The notes under the pieces: model-generated | Seen by the model: only the letters and a program-made list of their open reading frames with translations | Databases searched by the model: none | What the model was told of the DNA's origin: nothing | Program-made: the position numbers and the translations under genes | Assembly: GCF_022539665.2 (NCBI RefSeq) | Contig: NC_081334.1 | Span: 3,534,001 to 3,598,000, forward strand | Source of the DNA: Daphnia carinata | Taxonomy: Eukaryota; Arthropoda; Branchiopoda; Diplostraca; Daphniidae | Length of the DNA stretch: 64,000 nucleotides | Direction of reading: 5' to 3' | Shown: positions 29,520 through 44,363 of the stretch, piece by piece | Numbering within the stretch: position 1 is the stretch's first letter | Layout: the number at the start of each line of letters is the position of its first letter

Positions 29520-29875
29520 TTCTGAAGCCCCGTTTCCCCTTGACTCATAATAAGCCCGTAGGGGGTCATGCCCCTACTGTACGGTATATATAAAAACAAC
29601 ATATACCGAGGTTTGGAGGGCTCTGGCCGGAAAGGGGACGTGGGGTGCCGCTTAGTCCGATGATGTGTTCACGGAGGGCGACGTGGCTACCCACAAATCC
29701 GAACTAAAGGTTAATCGCTCCTGTAAAAATGTTCCAAATCTTCAGCTCTTCTTCCGGCTTCTCTTAGCCAATCACCGGGTAATCTCCCCGGTGGGTCAAC
29801 AAGGCAGTGTCTCCCCCTGCCTGGGTTGACGGCAACTTTTGAAAGGGCTATTGTGCCTTTTTAAAGTTGCAAAAA
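29520..29875. other. GC-rich tract with five successive hairpins (possible structured RNA)
   Basis: Perfect stems seen: GTAGGGG/CCCCTAC (29558-29577); CGGTATAT/ATATACCG (29582-29608); CACCGGG/CCCGGTG (29773-29793); GTCAAC/GTTGAC enclosing GGCAG/CTGCC (29795-29830); GCAACTTT/AAAGTTGC enclosing a second AAAGG/CCTTT stem (29832-29870). The tract is markedly more GC-rich than its flanks and has no long open frame. It is followed by a short A-rich stretch. I do not recognise it as a snRNA, SRP, RNase P or known ribozyme. Confidence 0.45.
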
Positions 29876-30049
29876 TAATAGTAGTGTGCAGAGAATTGTC
29901 AATAAAATTTTTTTTAGAAAATATTTTTTGCAAAATTTGTTTCTTTCATTGTCTGTGTTAGCTGTGTTCACACATTACATTTATCAACTTTTTTAAATTT
30001 AGGTTGCCAATTTCATCCTTATTGTTTTCAACCTTCCAATCCATTTGAC

Positions 30050-30125
30050 TACACTGGGACTTGAACCACAGACTTCTTGCTTCACAGGCCAGCATGCTAC
30101 TGTTATGGCATAGCTGTTCTTATTA
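30050..30125 (-). repeat. tRNA-like module 1 of copy A
   Basis: On the minus strand: GCCATAACAGTAGCATGCTGG followed by GTGGTTCAAGTCCC (B box). The arms are imperfect. The equivalent module in copy B is at 56728-56798. Confidence 0.5.
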
Positions 30126-30207
30126 ATATTCTTTAGGATTGTGATACCTATATTTTGATTTGCAATTCCCATTAGCTTATTATTGAATGCACATTAATTG
30201 TTTATAT

Positions 30208-30288
30208 GTTCATGGTTGGAATAATGGTAAAGCATGTGGTTGTCACGCTTGAATACTAGGGTTCGATCCCCATGTCAGTTAATGTGTA
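30208..30288 (+). repeat. tRNA(Asp)-like module 2 of copy A
   Basis: GGAATAATGGTAAAGCATG (A-box region), GGTTGTCACGC (anticodon arm with GTC) and GGGTTCGATCCCC (intact T arm). The acceptor stem does not close. The equivalent module in copy B is at 56568-56643 (minus). Confidence 0.5.
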
Positions 30289-30423
30289 GCTAAATAAAAA
30301 TACAAAAGTAAATACTGTAAAGTCGTTTTTATTGTCCCTCCTTCCACCCACATATCCACCACTATTACATACATTTCAAGATACAGTACACAACATACAA
30401 TACATACACAAATACACTTAAAC

Positions 30424-30737
30424 TAACACGTTGGCTGCCATGCCACCTATCTACAATCGCTACTGTCGCTATCAAAGGGATAGCGACCAAGGGGGCCGGG
30501 TGGGCCGGGCTGAAACGACGACGAGACCTTTACGGGAATGCACACCCCAGGTCTACATCGCCGTCTCGTTCAAGGGATTCCCTATGGTGCATTGCCTTTG
30601 GGCCATTCGGCCAATCTTGGGCAGTGGCGCTGCTCCACCCCATGGCAGGTAAACCATGGAGCAGAACAGCGCGGCCCGTCCCTGTCAAGCTACAAAAAAA
30701 AGGGGATCAAAGTGGGTGGGTGGCAGCCAACGTGTTA
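30424..30737. mobile_element. MITE-like unit with 17 bp terminal inverted repeats (copy A)
   Basis: Begins TAACACGTTGGCTGCCA and ends TGGCAGCCAACGTGTTA, perfect inverted termini of 17 bp. The interior is GC-rich with further self-complementarity (GTCGCTATC / GATAGCGAC at about 30466-30487). 314 bp, no coding potential. It is present at the same place in copy B (56108-56424). Confidence 0.75.
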
Positions 30738-30844
30738 ATTTGCAAAACATAATACAACATAAAACAAAACACAACCATACCACGAAGACCAGGCGACCAT
30801 GAGGTGACGAAGGGGCGATAGGGGAGGCGATGACGGCGTGACCA

Positions 30845-31225
30845 CGAGGCGAAGGCGGGGCGACGGGCGAGGCGAAGACGGCGCGACCACGAGGCGAAGA
30901 AGGGACGACGGGCGAGGCGAAGACGGGACGACGGGCGAGGCGAAGACGGGACGACGGGCGAGGCGAAGACGGGACGACGGGCGAGGCGAAGACGGGACGA
31001 CGGGCGAGGCGAAGACGGGACGACGGGCGAGGCGAAGACGGGACGACGGGCGAGGCGAAGACGGGACGACGGGCGAGGCGAAGAGGGGACGGGGCGAGGC
31101 GAAGACGGGACGACGGGCGAGGCGAAGACGGGACGACGGGCGAGGCGAAGACGGGACGACGGGCGAGGCGAAGACGGGACGACGGGCGAGGCGAAGATGG
31201 CGCGACCACGAGGCGAAGACGGGCC
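30845..31225. repeat. 23 bp GC-rich minisatellite (copy A)
   Basis: Tandem unit ACGACGGGCGAGGCGAAGACGGG (shown in two parts: ACGACGGGCGAG + GCGAAGACGGG), about 13 near-perfect copies plus degenerate ones at the edges. Because 23 is not a multiple of three and the unit lacks stops on the minus strand, all three minus frames stay open and spell the same 23-residue Arg/Ser/Pro-rich period. These are not proteins. Confidence 0.92.
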
Positions 31226-31255
31226 ATACAACAACATTTTGCACGATGTTCCACG

Positions 31256-31492
31256 ATGATCTCCTACATGTCACTGCTTATTTACTATTCGGCATTGCAT
31301 CACTTTTTTTTTTTCATTTTGCTGTCATGGCGCTACCTAAATAACAAACAACGATATTACAATATTACATTTGAACGGGCAAATGGAAACTTACGTTTAC
31401 ATGGCTTGAGAGAATTAATACTTAGAGACTGTAATCTTGAAGGTCTTTTTACATGGGACAAAAAAGGAAAATGCCCTAGCTCTAAACGGTAG
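31256..31492 (+). pseudogene. Open frame conserved between repeat copies
   Basis: 78 codons from ATG; the middle reads NNKQRYYNITFERANGN and ends with FTWDKKGKCPSS. Copy B keeps the same frame open over the same length (55762-55532, minus) with mostly conservative changes (FERANGN, LEGLFTWD retained). It may be a relic of an element-encoded protein. Product not recognised. Confidence 0.35.
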
Positions 31493-32190
31493 AAGTTAAA
31501 GTAAACTGTTAATTTATGGGAAAGAAAACTTTGTTGGTGAAACTGTAACAGAGATGGCTATTTGACTTACAGCTGTTAACAAAAGACGAAAAAGATTGTG
31601 GGGCCAGGAATTACGAAGAAGAAAGTAAAGACTTGGCAGTCCTATGAAGGGATACTAAATGTAAAGAAAAGTCATATTATACTAAGAAAGAAACTTAAAA
31701 TACCACGGGAAAATGGTTTTTGGGTCCATGTGTATGTGTGTTGGTTGGTAGGTAGGAATGGCAGGAAGATTGCTGAAACGGTGGTGAGTTTTGTTGGTCA
31801 CACGACACAGAGTAATAAACCACGTTTGTCAGATCCGAACTGACAGTTGATGAAGGGATAAAGTGCTGCAAAATCAGACGAAGATATTCTAACGATAACA
31901 CTTATGTCACTGTCACAGCCTCTATACTTTGTAAATAAAGTATCATGAGCTATCCCTTGAAAGTAGAATCATACTAATTGGATTCTAGTATCAAAATGTA
32001 AGCCTTATACCTTTAAATGAGTAATTGTATCACATGATTGAATGTGAAAGCCAGAGTATGCTACCAGGCTTTGTGTTTGACAGCTGGCATAGCTGATCTC
32101 GTTAAATAAGAAATAATCCATTTCATGTGGTTGACTTCCAAAACACAATCAAAACACTTAATAGTTGGTAGCACACCATTTTTAGTATCT

Positions 32191-32852
32191 TCTGTTGTAT
32201 ATGGCAATCCGTTCACCTCCTCCCACCTCAAAAAATATCGTTTTCTTTCTGTTTTACTGCTATTGCCATCTACTGGTCAGATTTCTAGTTAATTCTCTAC
32301 ATTCAGTCGCCGAATATTTCAATATATAAATATATAAAATAGCTCATTGGTAGATCACTGGCTTCAGAAGCAGAAGTCATAGGGTTCTATACTCAGATTC
32401 GCCAGGCACGTCTTTTTCTTCATAGTACATGTTTATTTGTCAAAATAACGCAAAATGGCAAAAATTCAAAAATCATTTCTTCTCGACGATCGGATGATGT
32501 TGATTAAACATTCTGGGGTTCGAACCACAGACCTTTCGCACTGTAGGACAGCATGCTACCGTTATGCCATAACCGTCCTTACATGTATAGTTTAAGATTT
32601 CCATAGATATGTAGTTATTTGAAAAATAAAAAAAAAAGCACTGAAAATGGAAAATTATAATTCAAAACATTCCAGTAAACTGTTTTCTTAAACAAAATGA
32701 ATTCGTTCTGTATTGAGGTATCTGGGTTAGCAAAACAAACACGTAATCAAATTTTTCAAACATACATTGCAGGTAATTTCCAAGATGTTCTTGGACAAGA
32801 ACTTTGGTTTTGGATTACTCCAAAATAAGACAACCAAGTGAACGACATTGAG
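32191..32852. repeat. Short tract with tRNA-like fragments and foldback-end relic
   Basis: Includes ATGGCAATCCGTT (about 32202, foldback terminus), a plus-strand tRNA-like piece (about 32338-32405: TAGCTCATTGGTAGATCA, AGGGTTCTATACTC), and a minus-strand one (about 32510-32580: GGGGTTCGAACCACAGACC) related to module 1 of the composite repeat. Then the 3' UTR of vasa. Confidence 0.5.
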
Positions 32853-36159
<3,307 letters not shown>

Positions 36160-37624
36160 TTCAGAAAGCCTGTCCTAATCGATCGAAGAGAAATTAAAGG
36201 GGACTTTGTTAACAAAGTGGAATCAATTATCCGTTCGTATCAGTTTCATCCTAATAGTTACAAATGTGGGCAATATACAAGGTATGAATACTTAATATAC
36301 GTATTTAACTTACAGAAATTACTCGCTTTTGCTTCAACTAATTACCCAAACCTCGGTTGTGCTTTGAGATAAAACGAGGTCAGGTTCACAGGTTCGTAAG
36401 AAATGAGGTGAACGCCAAATACCTCATTACCTCACCAATTGTGAACTTCAATTGTAGAACGTTTTGTCTCAGTTTTCAAGAGAGTCACGTGACTTTCCAG
36501 ATCAGGGGCGACAATTCTTCAAATTTACAACTACAACGAAAAATATTAATATAATGAGTTAATACTATTTAAAATACGCCACATATTGCTCCATCTAAAA
36601 GTACAGTACATTAGTAAGTTAGTGTTTTTTTTGTTTTTTTTTGTAAAAGAATATGTGGCACTGCGATGCCATTTATTAAACACGCCAAAAGCTTCTGCTA
36701 GCCATCAAATTTTTTTTGTCTTACTTAGACTTCCAACTTTTCCCCGAGTTCCCAATAATATTATTCAGTTCTGGCTTATAACAAAATGCCAATATAGGGT
36801 AAGTAAATATCTACCACCTTTGACTGTGATTAAAAGCCGAGATAGTTAGTGAGGATATGGTATAGTCGATAGTGTGTGTATTATACTTTCATGACGTAGT
36901 AAAACCAAAGGGGCTATACCAAGTTCAGGAAACGTTTACCCCGATTATTAATGGAAAAGCCAGCATATTTTCTATTATAACTGTGCTTCAGACTCATGTT
37001 GAGCACTAGGGAAAAAAACAATTTTAATTATGTAAGTAATCTGAGATTGGCAAATGCAAAACGTTGAAGCCATGATGAACTCGTAAAAAGTTTACATGTC
37101 AACTGCACTTCAGAAGTCCAGACTGGAGTACAAGTATAGTTTTTACAATTTTCAAGAAAGATAATGGATCTATAATGGTTTTAAATGACAATATAGTTAA
37201 AGAATGTAATGTAAAAATCAATGCACTGAGAATAGTTTTGCCAGTAATCGTTTTCCCATTTGTTGTGAAAGTATGGATGAAGAACTCAAAATCCAACTAT
37301 CATAAATGCTAATCAAAATGAGGAATGCTTTTACTGTCATGACGATTTGGCTGCTGTCAAGGTACTAATTGCGATTTAGCTGTGGAGCACGAAACTCCGC
37401 CCTGATGCTGTTGGCAGTAGCTTGAGGATGAAGTAACCTACAAATAACACGACCCTCCCCCTGACTATATTCTCAAATGAAATCCATTGCCTGTCAGATG
37501 AAACTTGTCCTCTTTTTCCTTAAAGTTTTATTTTTATTTAACGATCCTGTTTCTGTATTTGCTTATTTTCAGTTGATTTCCTCGACAGAGGATCGCAAAC
37601 AAGAGACGGAAACTTTAGCAGACC
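36160..37624. other. Divergent intergenic stretch between vasa and the receptor kinase
   Basis: Divergent promoters of vasa (-) and the receptor kinase (+). A likely vasa 5' UTR acceptor (minus GATTAG) lies about 20 bp before its ATG. The rest is AT-rich; no exon seen. An open frame from 37477 overlaps the receptor kinase signal-peptide exon in another frame. Confidence 0.55.
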
Positions 37625-40079
37625 ATGCGATCGTCATTGGTAGCATCATGTTTATTCCTCCTGGTCGTGGATTTCAGCTCGACAACAGGATTGGCGTCAC
37701 CACAAGGTATGAGGGAGTTTATAAACTCTGCGAAATAGGCGGAAATGAAGTTGGTTTATCTTGTCCGAAGCGGAAAATGCTCGCAGTTTCAAAGCCGTTT
37801 CCATGGTCCTGACTACCCGTAAACCACAGAGATGACGAACATTGAACAATCAGCGTCGTTTGTCAAAGCGTTCCGGTCCATCTATTGACATCATTTCAGG
37901 CCTTTCTCTCCGGCTCTTTATGTAGATCCATAAAAGCTTTCAGGTCTAACATGGATAGCCACAATCACAGAATGGCGCAATCAAATCTTGATTCGCTACC
38001 CGTCCTTTTTATTTATCATATCAATAGCCAGGCATATTATCCTCCTCTTGTTCTATTCAGAACGTGGCTCTTTTCTTTTTTCACGACGTCCCATTGCCAG
38101 TCAAACTGTCAACCGATTTTTATTACGTCTAACAAGAAATTCATTTGATAATGGCTCGTTTGATGAAATAGGTAGAAAAGCATTTAGAAATGCTTAGGCA
38201 CTCGAGTGCAATGGATAGTTATTTTCACGCAGGCCGTCGAAGGCGCTTTCCTACAGGGCCGTCCCGTGAGATGTTACCTTCTTACTCTCCCCCCTCCCCT
38301 TTGTATTCATCTTGGTTGAATGCTTTCACAGTCTGAACAGCTCGTGATGAAATTATTCAATGTCAGCTAAGAATGTGGAAGTGCAAAGTCTATTGTTTCG
38401 TATCTCAACTGCAAAACTTTTTGAGCCAGCTCAACTTGCGTCTGCTAGTCTTTAGCGTGCGCTGCACAGCGAAAAGAGATTTTAAGAAAAAAAAAACAAA
38501 AAAAAAACGTCGTCACAATCCCCTCCCACCTTTTGCTCATCAAAATAAAAAGAGGGGGGGGGGGGAGAAAAGAGAAGCTAAAGGCCAACTTGATTTCGCA
38601 TCCGGAACTGAATCCGGATGGGCCGTCGAGATTGGGGACCAGTTCCTCCTCCGTCTTGATCTTTTGTCGATTGTCTTTTTCTTTCTTCTACTTTGGTCGT
38701 CTTCATCTTTTTCTTCACTCCCCCCCCCCTCCTGTCTTTCTTTTTTTTGTGTGTGTCTATGTTGAATAACAAAAAGAAAAAAACGGATGCTAACCCGATC
38801 GACAGGAACAATCGATCCGTTTTTTTTTCTCTTTTCTGTATGATTGCCTTCAACGTTTTTAGCCCGTCGTATCGGTCGATATTGCCGACACATTTTTTTT
38901 TTTTTTTTTGCTCTCATCGCTACTTATTATTAGTCGTTTATTTCATTAATTATACATGCTCATTTCGGTCCAGCTTCGTCTGAAGTAAAATTATGGGCTT
39001 GGCAGTGTAAACCCCCCCCCCCCCCGCCCACGTTTTTTAAATTGAACAATTGTTGCATGGGTGCACATTTATGAAACTAACAACAATGTTAAGATGGTGT
39101 AATTGAAACATAATTTGTTCTCTCGCGCTCATCCTACGTGCTGATGAGGGTGTAGCTATTAAGAGATTGGGCGGGGTTGTTGACAGTCCGCTGTCGTGCC
39201 GCTCATCAGGAGCTGTAAAATGTTTTTTGTAGGAATCCAATAGAGGTAGAACAAGGGGGATTAATCGATCCGAAAGTTTAGTGACATTTTCGAGTGACGG
39301 GCGTTTCTCCTCTTTCAAGACTTGACACGCTCACGGGGGCTACGTCCTCGCTTCGCCCTTTTGAGGATGTTAGACAAGAGCGGTGCCGCTAAACGAATTG
39401 AGATGCGCCGTGTCTCGGATGTTGTCATGACAACAGCCTCTAGGTCCTTTAAGATTCGCTCATCCCTAAGTTACGGTCGAGAAATCTGTTGATACAGTTG
39501 ATGGGAATTTCAATTCCTCCGGGTTGTGTGTTGTGGGGGGGAGGAGAGAACGAACTGACGGCAAGTTTTGAACCCGGCCAAATTCAATCGGAAGGAAACA
39601 AGAAAAACATTACGGGCTTCTTTGACTTGTTCGTCGTTGTGTTTCTCTCTTTTTCATTCTTGCTTCTGTGTGCTTTCCATAACCTTCTTTGTTGTTGTTC
39701 AACAGTTTCGTTTCTCCATTTTACTTGCCGCTTTATTTCTGAAGAGGTTGATCGCATCATCAGAAACCTGTCAGCCGCACAGATTGGTCTCTCTTGTCAT
39801 CGTTTTCAGCTCAACCCCCCCCCCTTTTTTTTAGATGACAAACTTTCACCATTTCAGTAGGGTTTAAAAAAAACTGGTTTCTTTGAAATGAAAGTATACG
39901 ATTAAATTTGGGAATTTCAAACTTAGAGGGAAAGAAAAAGGTAGCGCTACTATTGCACATGATTGGAAAATCGTTCGTTTTCTTCAGAGACATCAAGCAA
40001 AAGATGTACCCCATGTAGATGGACATTTTCCTCCTATTTTTCTCATTTATTCCAAACATTTCATTCAATTCTTATCGTG

Positions 40080-40113
<34 letters not shown>

Positions 40114-43100
40114 CCCGAGTTGTTGAGAAAAGACTTTTATTATTTTTTTTTTTTGCCTCGTCTTTTGATCCATCCGTCTCGTTGCTTTAGGCAACGGTGT
40201 ATTTATTTGATTTTATTTTTTAAAGAAATATTCGTCGTATCCGTGTGTGTTGCGCCAACACACTGGCGCTTTGAAGAGTAGTATTACTTCCTACCCACTA
40301 AGCCGTTGAAATATAGATCTAGTCCATCTTTTTCGACACCATTATTATTACTGTCTGCATTTTCCAGAATAGGTCTCTCTCTCTCTCTCTCTCCGTGTTA
40401 TAGAACACAAACAAGAAAGATAGAAGATTGTAAGAGTCGTATAGTCTCGTTAAATAAATGGGAGCAATGGGGGTAGCTTCCCGGAGCTAGTGTCACAGCG
40501 GAATAGGTTATAATATACTATCAAAAACGACTGGAGAAAGAGAAGACAACAACAACAACAAAGAAAAACCGCCTCCCTCCCCCCCCCCCTGCGCAATGAT
40601 CCTATTTGTTATCGTGATGACGTGTCTGCAGGACTGTAGGTATACCGCGGTGTTTTTCTCACTCACGCACACAACTATTCCCGGAGAAAAAGAATAGACA
40701 GATATATATATATATAAAAAAAAAAAGAAGGAAACAAAATCATAACAGTAAATCTTTTAAGGGATCCGTCCTTCCTTTATACTCCCAGCCGAGAACCATT
40801 GCGAAAGTGTAACGTAGATTCCCGACTGGCTGGTCGTTGCCCGGCAGTGTTGATTGGATTATTGGACTCGACACATCAAGGGACTCGGTCTGCGTGTCGC
40901 CCGTATTCTTTTCTTTTTTATTATTTGATTTCATTTCTTTTTTTTTTTTTTTTTTTTTTAGATATATATTTAAAGGTATCCTTTCTCTTGTTGGCCGTGG
41001 GCCGGCCGTGCCACTTGATCCAAAAGTCTTTTTCTCTCCAATGGGTACCTCTCGAGTCCTGGTTGAAGACGTGACCGATGATCCGGCAACACAAATAGAA
41101 AAAGACACTCTACGGCACTGGGGAGGGGGAGGGGTTCTTTATGTCGCATCTCTCAATCACGTCGACATCGGATGTAATAACTATCACCCTGCTACTAACA
41201 TCGCCGTCGTTAGTTTTCCGTTAACTCTGATGGTGCCCCCCCCCCCCATCTTTTCTTTTTCGCCCGTTCCGGACTTGATTACCGTCGCATCTGTAAACGA
41301 CAGTGTGTGTGTGTGTGTGTCTTTCTCGACCGTCTTTAGGACTGCTGGCCCAGTTCGCTAAGGCCAACAATAATCTTTGATCCCCCTATACGTTTTTTTT
41401 TTTTTTTTCTTTTTTCGCTTGCGGATCTGTCAAATAAATAGAGCAAGCGAAAAGGAGATGACATAAATGCGTCTATTTGAAGTGAAGGAGAAAAGGAAAC
41501 ACAATCCTTTAAGGGGGGGAGGGGGGGGGCAAGGGGGAAAAAAAAGATGAACGTCGCAACGGGACGCACACGCGAAGATGATAATCACGAACGAAGAGAT
41601 TGTGTTTCTGTATAGTTAAGCTTCCGGCGTGAGGGGTAGGGCATCAAAATGAGAGTTTACTCTTTTCCGCCACAGTGGATGACGTTATCGTTTTTTTTTT
41701 TTTTTTTTTTTTTTGGCTCGTCTTTATTTTTACCCCGATGGCCAAAAGTAAGTACCCCCACCCCTGCACGAAAGGGTTAAAAAGCGTAGGGAGGGAGAGA
41801 AAACGATGTTTGGGTAAAACGCTTGTTGATGTTGTGTGCGCTCGACCTCACACGTCATTGTCGTTTGTTCCGTTGATGGGATGCCAACGACATCCTTTCA
41901 GTTCTTCCCACCCGAGGGAAGATCAACAAAAAAAAATTCGATGAAAATGGGCGACGATGATCGACAATGACAGCAACCGATCTTGAAAAAAAAAAATAAA
42001 TAAATAAAATGTTTTTTTTTTTTTTTTTCCTGTTCCAATTGTTGTGTTGTGCAACTTGAATGGCCAGGAGAGAGAGAGAGAGAGGTCAGTTGCCACCATT
42101 TTAGCTTTATTCCACTCGATCATCCTGTCTGCCTCAGGTTAAATCGTTTTGGGACTTGTTTATTCATTCCGTGGATATCGTTGGAGCGTGTAGAAAAAAA
42201 GGGAGGAGCTCCTTGTTCGAGACGTGAAAAGGCTAAATAAAAAGAAAACTGGAATGGGCCATGGTGATGAAAATAAAATAAGGAAGAAAAAAAAAAAGAG
42301 GAGGTCTCAACGACAAGAATGAAAGAATATACCGTCGGACGGATCAAAGATCGAAAGGAAAAAAAAAAGGATTTAGCCTGCGCTGCTGGTTATGTATGGA
42401 AAAGACTTTCTGACGAGCTTGAATGTCGTCCTCGATATCAACCCCCTCTTCTTTTTTTTTTTTTTTTTTTTTTTACTCCCCTTATTTTATTCCGGTCCTC
42501 TTCTTTTCTCTTTTTCTTTGTTAAGTTCGCTCTTTTGTATGTCTTTTTTTTTTCGAATCGATTTAAGGGGGTGGGGGGGGGAATATCTCATACTATGTAT
42601 TTACGTATAGATTAATGAGGAATGATTTGTGTAAAGAAAGTTGATCAATAGGCTCCCAACCATTTTATTTCTTGGGAGAAGAGAAGAGGCCGGGCTATGG
42701 GTCCCCTTTTGAAAGTCAATAAAACCGTCAAATATAAACGACAAATGCCCCCCCCCCCCCGTAGATATTGTCTACTTAACCGTGTGCCATATTTCATTGT
42801 TTTATTGCAACTTATTTCCGTTTGTTTTCATTTCATTTCGGTTTTATATTTGGATTTTCGTATTACAGTGCAAGATGGCCAAGTTGAAACGGTAGAGGCA
42901 GTGCTCGGTGACGGATTAACGCTGCAGTGCCACCTGCCCGACATGGAAGATAAACCCGGTCTGACAATACGATGGCAAAGATGGGCAACGTACCGTGGCG
43001 CCGTTCACGACGACGCTGAACTAAAGAGCGAGGGGCTCGTACGGCGTCGCCGCCGCCACCACCACCATCGCCGCTCCCGCCGCCTCATCCATCAGTCTAC

Positions 43101-44329
43101 CGGCTCCGCATTACGTTTCGCCTCCATTTCAGAAGAGGACGAGGGCCTGTACAGGTGTGTCGCATCCAGCAGCGTCGATAACGTCGGGACTAGCCTCGTC
43201 GAAGGAGATCAGTCGTTGAACGACAGCGATTCTCACGTATCAAAGCCGACACTCGATCAGCTGGACAACGCTACCGACGTTTCAGCTATCGACGACGTCC
43301 AGCAAGCGAGCCAAGGAGGGGCGGCATTAACGAGTAGTATTACTGCTACATCCACCACGTCGACAGTGTACGGATCGTTCATCTACTTACGCATTCAAGG
43401 TAAATAGAAAGAAACAACAAGCTCGTCTGTGTTTAAATGGGAAGCGGGGCTCTAAACGAGATAATGGGCTAGTGCGTTCTCGTGTGTGATTATTTGCAGC
43501 TCAACCTTTGATAGTGTAAATTTCCTCCAATTTATCTTTGAGATGATAGAAAATGCGGCGGGGGGGGGGGGGCTGAAAACGACGTTGTTGATGATGCAGC
43601 CCAACGTCGTTGTTCCCTTCTTTTTCCTCCGCATTTTGAGGGTTCAGTGCAAACGTCTTGTTCCTTATTCATGGCGCCAGCCTAAAAGGAAATCCGATAT
43701 TCGTCAGATGTTAGGGGGGGGGGGGGCTGGAGACGAACGGGAAGCTTCGCCGTTGTTCCTTCCGAAAGTAATGGAGTTTTCAAAGGTAGACGACAACGAC
43801 GTGTCGCTCAAAAAAAAAAAAAAAGAAGGCAAAGAACGTCGCGTTCTTTAGTAGTATTGACACGTCTACAGATCCGAACACACACACACACGTTAGGCCA
43901 CACATGTTCATTTCCATGGACACACAATGGCGTCAAGGAAGGAGACAAACTATTCTTTTATTTCCTTTTGCTTAACTCTTGTTTTTTTGTTTTTTTTAAG
44001 GGGATCTTTGCGACGGGGATACACGCTACATCTCCCCAATCATTTCCCATGTATTAGGAAGCGCGTCTATGTATATAATGTAAGAATATGTAGGACAAAG
44101 TCGAGTCGACGGAGAGTGCAAGTCTCGGATGGATGAGAAAGAGCGGGGAGTTAGTGAGATGTTGGTCTATGCGGAAGAGAGAGCCCCCCCCCCCCCTCCG
44201 TTTGTTAATCTCCTGGTACATCTCTCTCGTGGCGCTCAACTTGGTTGCAACTTACTTTCCTTCTTTATGGTCTACGGTTTTCGCGCTTACCCAAACTGAG
44301 CCCGCTTCTACTTCTTTAATAGATGAGAG

Positions 44330-44363
<34 letters not shown>

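Larger units (their letters stand above)
30030..32190 (+). mobile_element. Composite repeat, copy A
   Basis: About 2.1 kb that recurs in inverted orientation at 54.8-56.8 kb. Order from the left: two tRNA-like modules, TTTTATTGTCCCTCCTTCC block, a ~315 bp MITE-like unit, a 23 bp minisatellite, and an ~0.95 kb right block ending near GGTAGCACACCATTTTT (about 32180). Both copies share every module in the same order, so this is one repeat family rather than chance clustering. No transposase or reverse transcriptase was seen, so it is non-autonomous or decayed. Confidence 0.8.

Noticed and set aside
30208-30288. Functional tRNA-Asp gene
   Set aside because: T arm and anticodon arm look good but the acceptor stem does not close, and the same sequence recurs in the repeat copy B.
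30685-31344. Four long overlapping open frames of 170-190 codons on both strands
   Set aside because: They are read-throughs of the 23 bp minisatellite; the same peptide period appears in every minus frame.
37477-37812. 111-codon open frame with a hydrophobic start
   Set aside because: It overlaps, in another frame, the signal-peptide exon 37625-37706 whose donor phase fits the receptor kinase; the frame itself has no family features.
38502-38985. Lys/Arg-rich frames on the minus strand
   Set aside because: Low-complexity translations of poly-pyrimidine intron sequence.
40837-41361. 174-codon frame inside the receptor-kinase intron
   Set aside because: Built from poly-T, poly-C and GT runs; no splice or family support.
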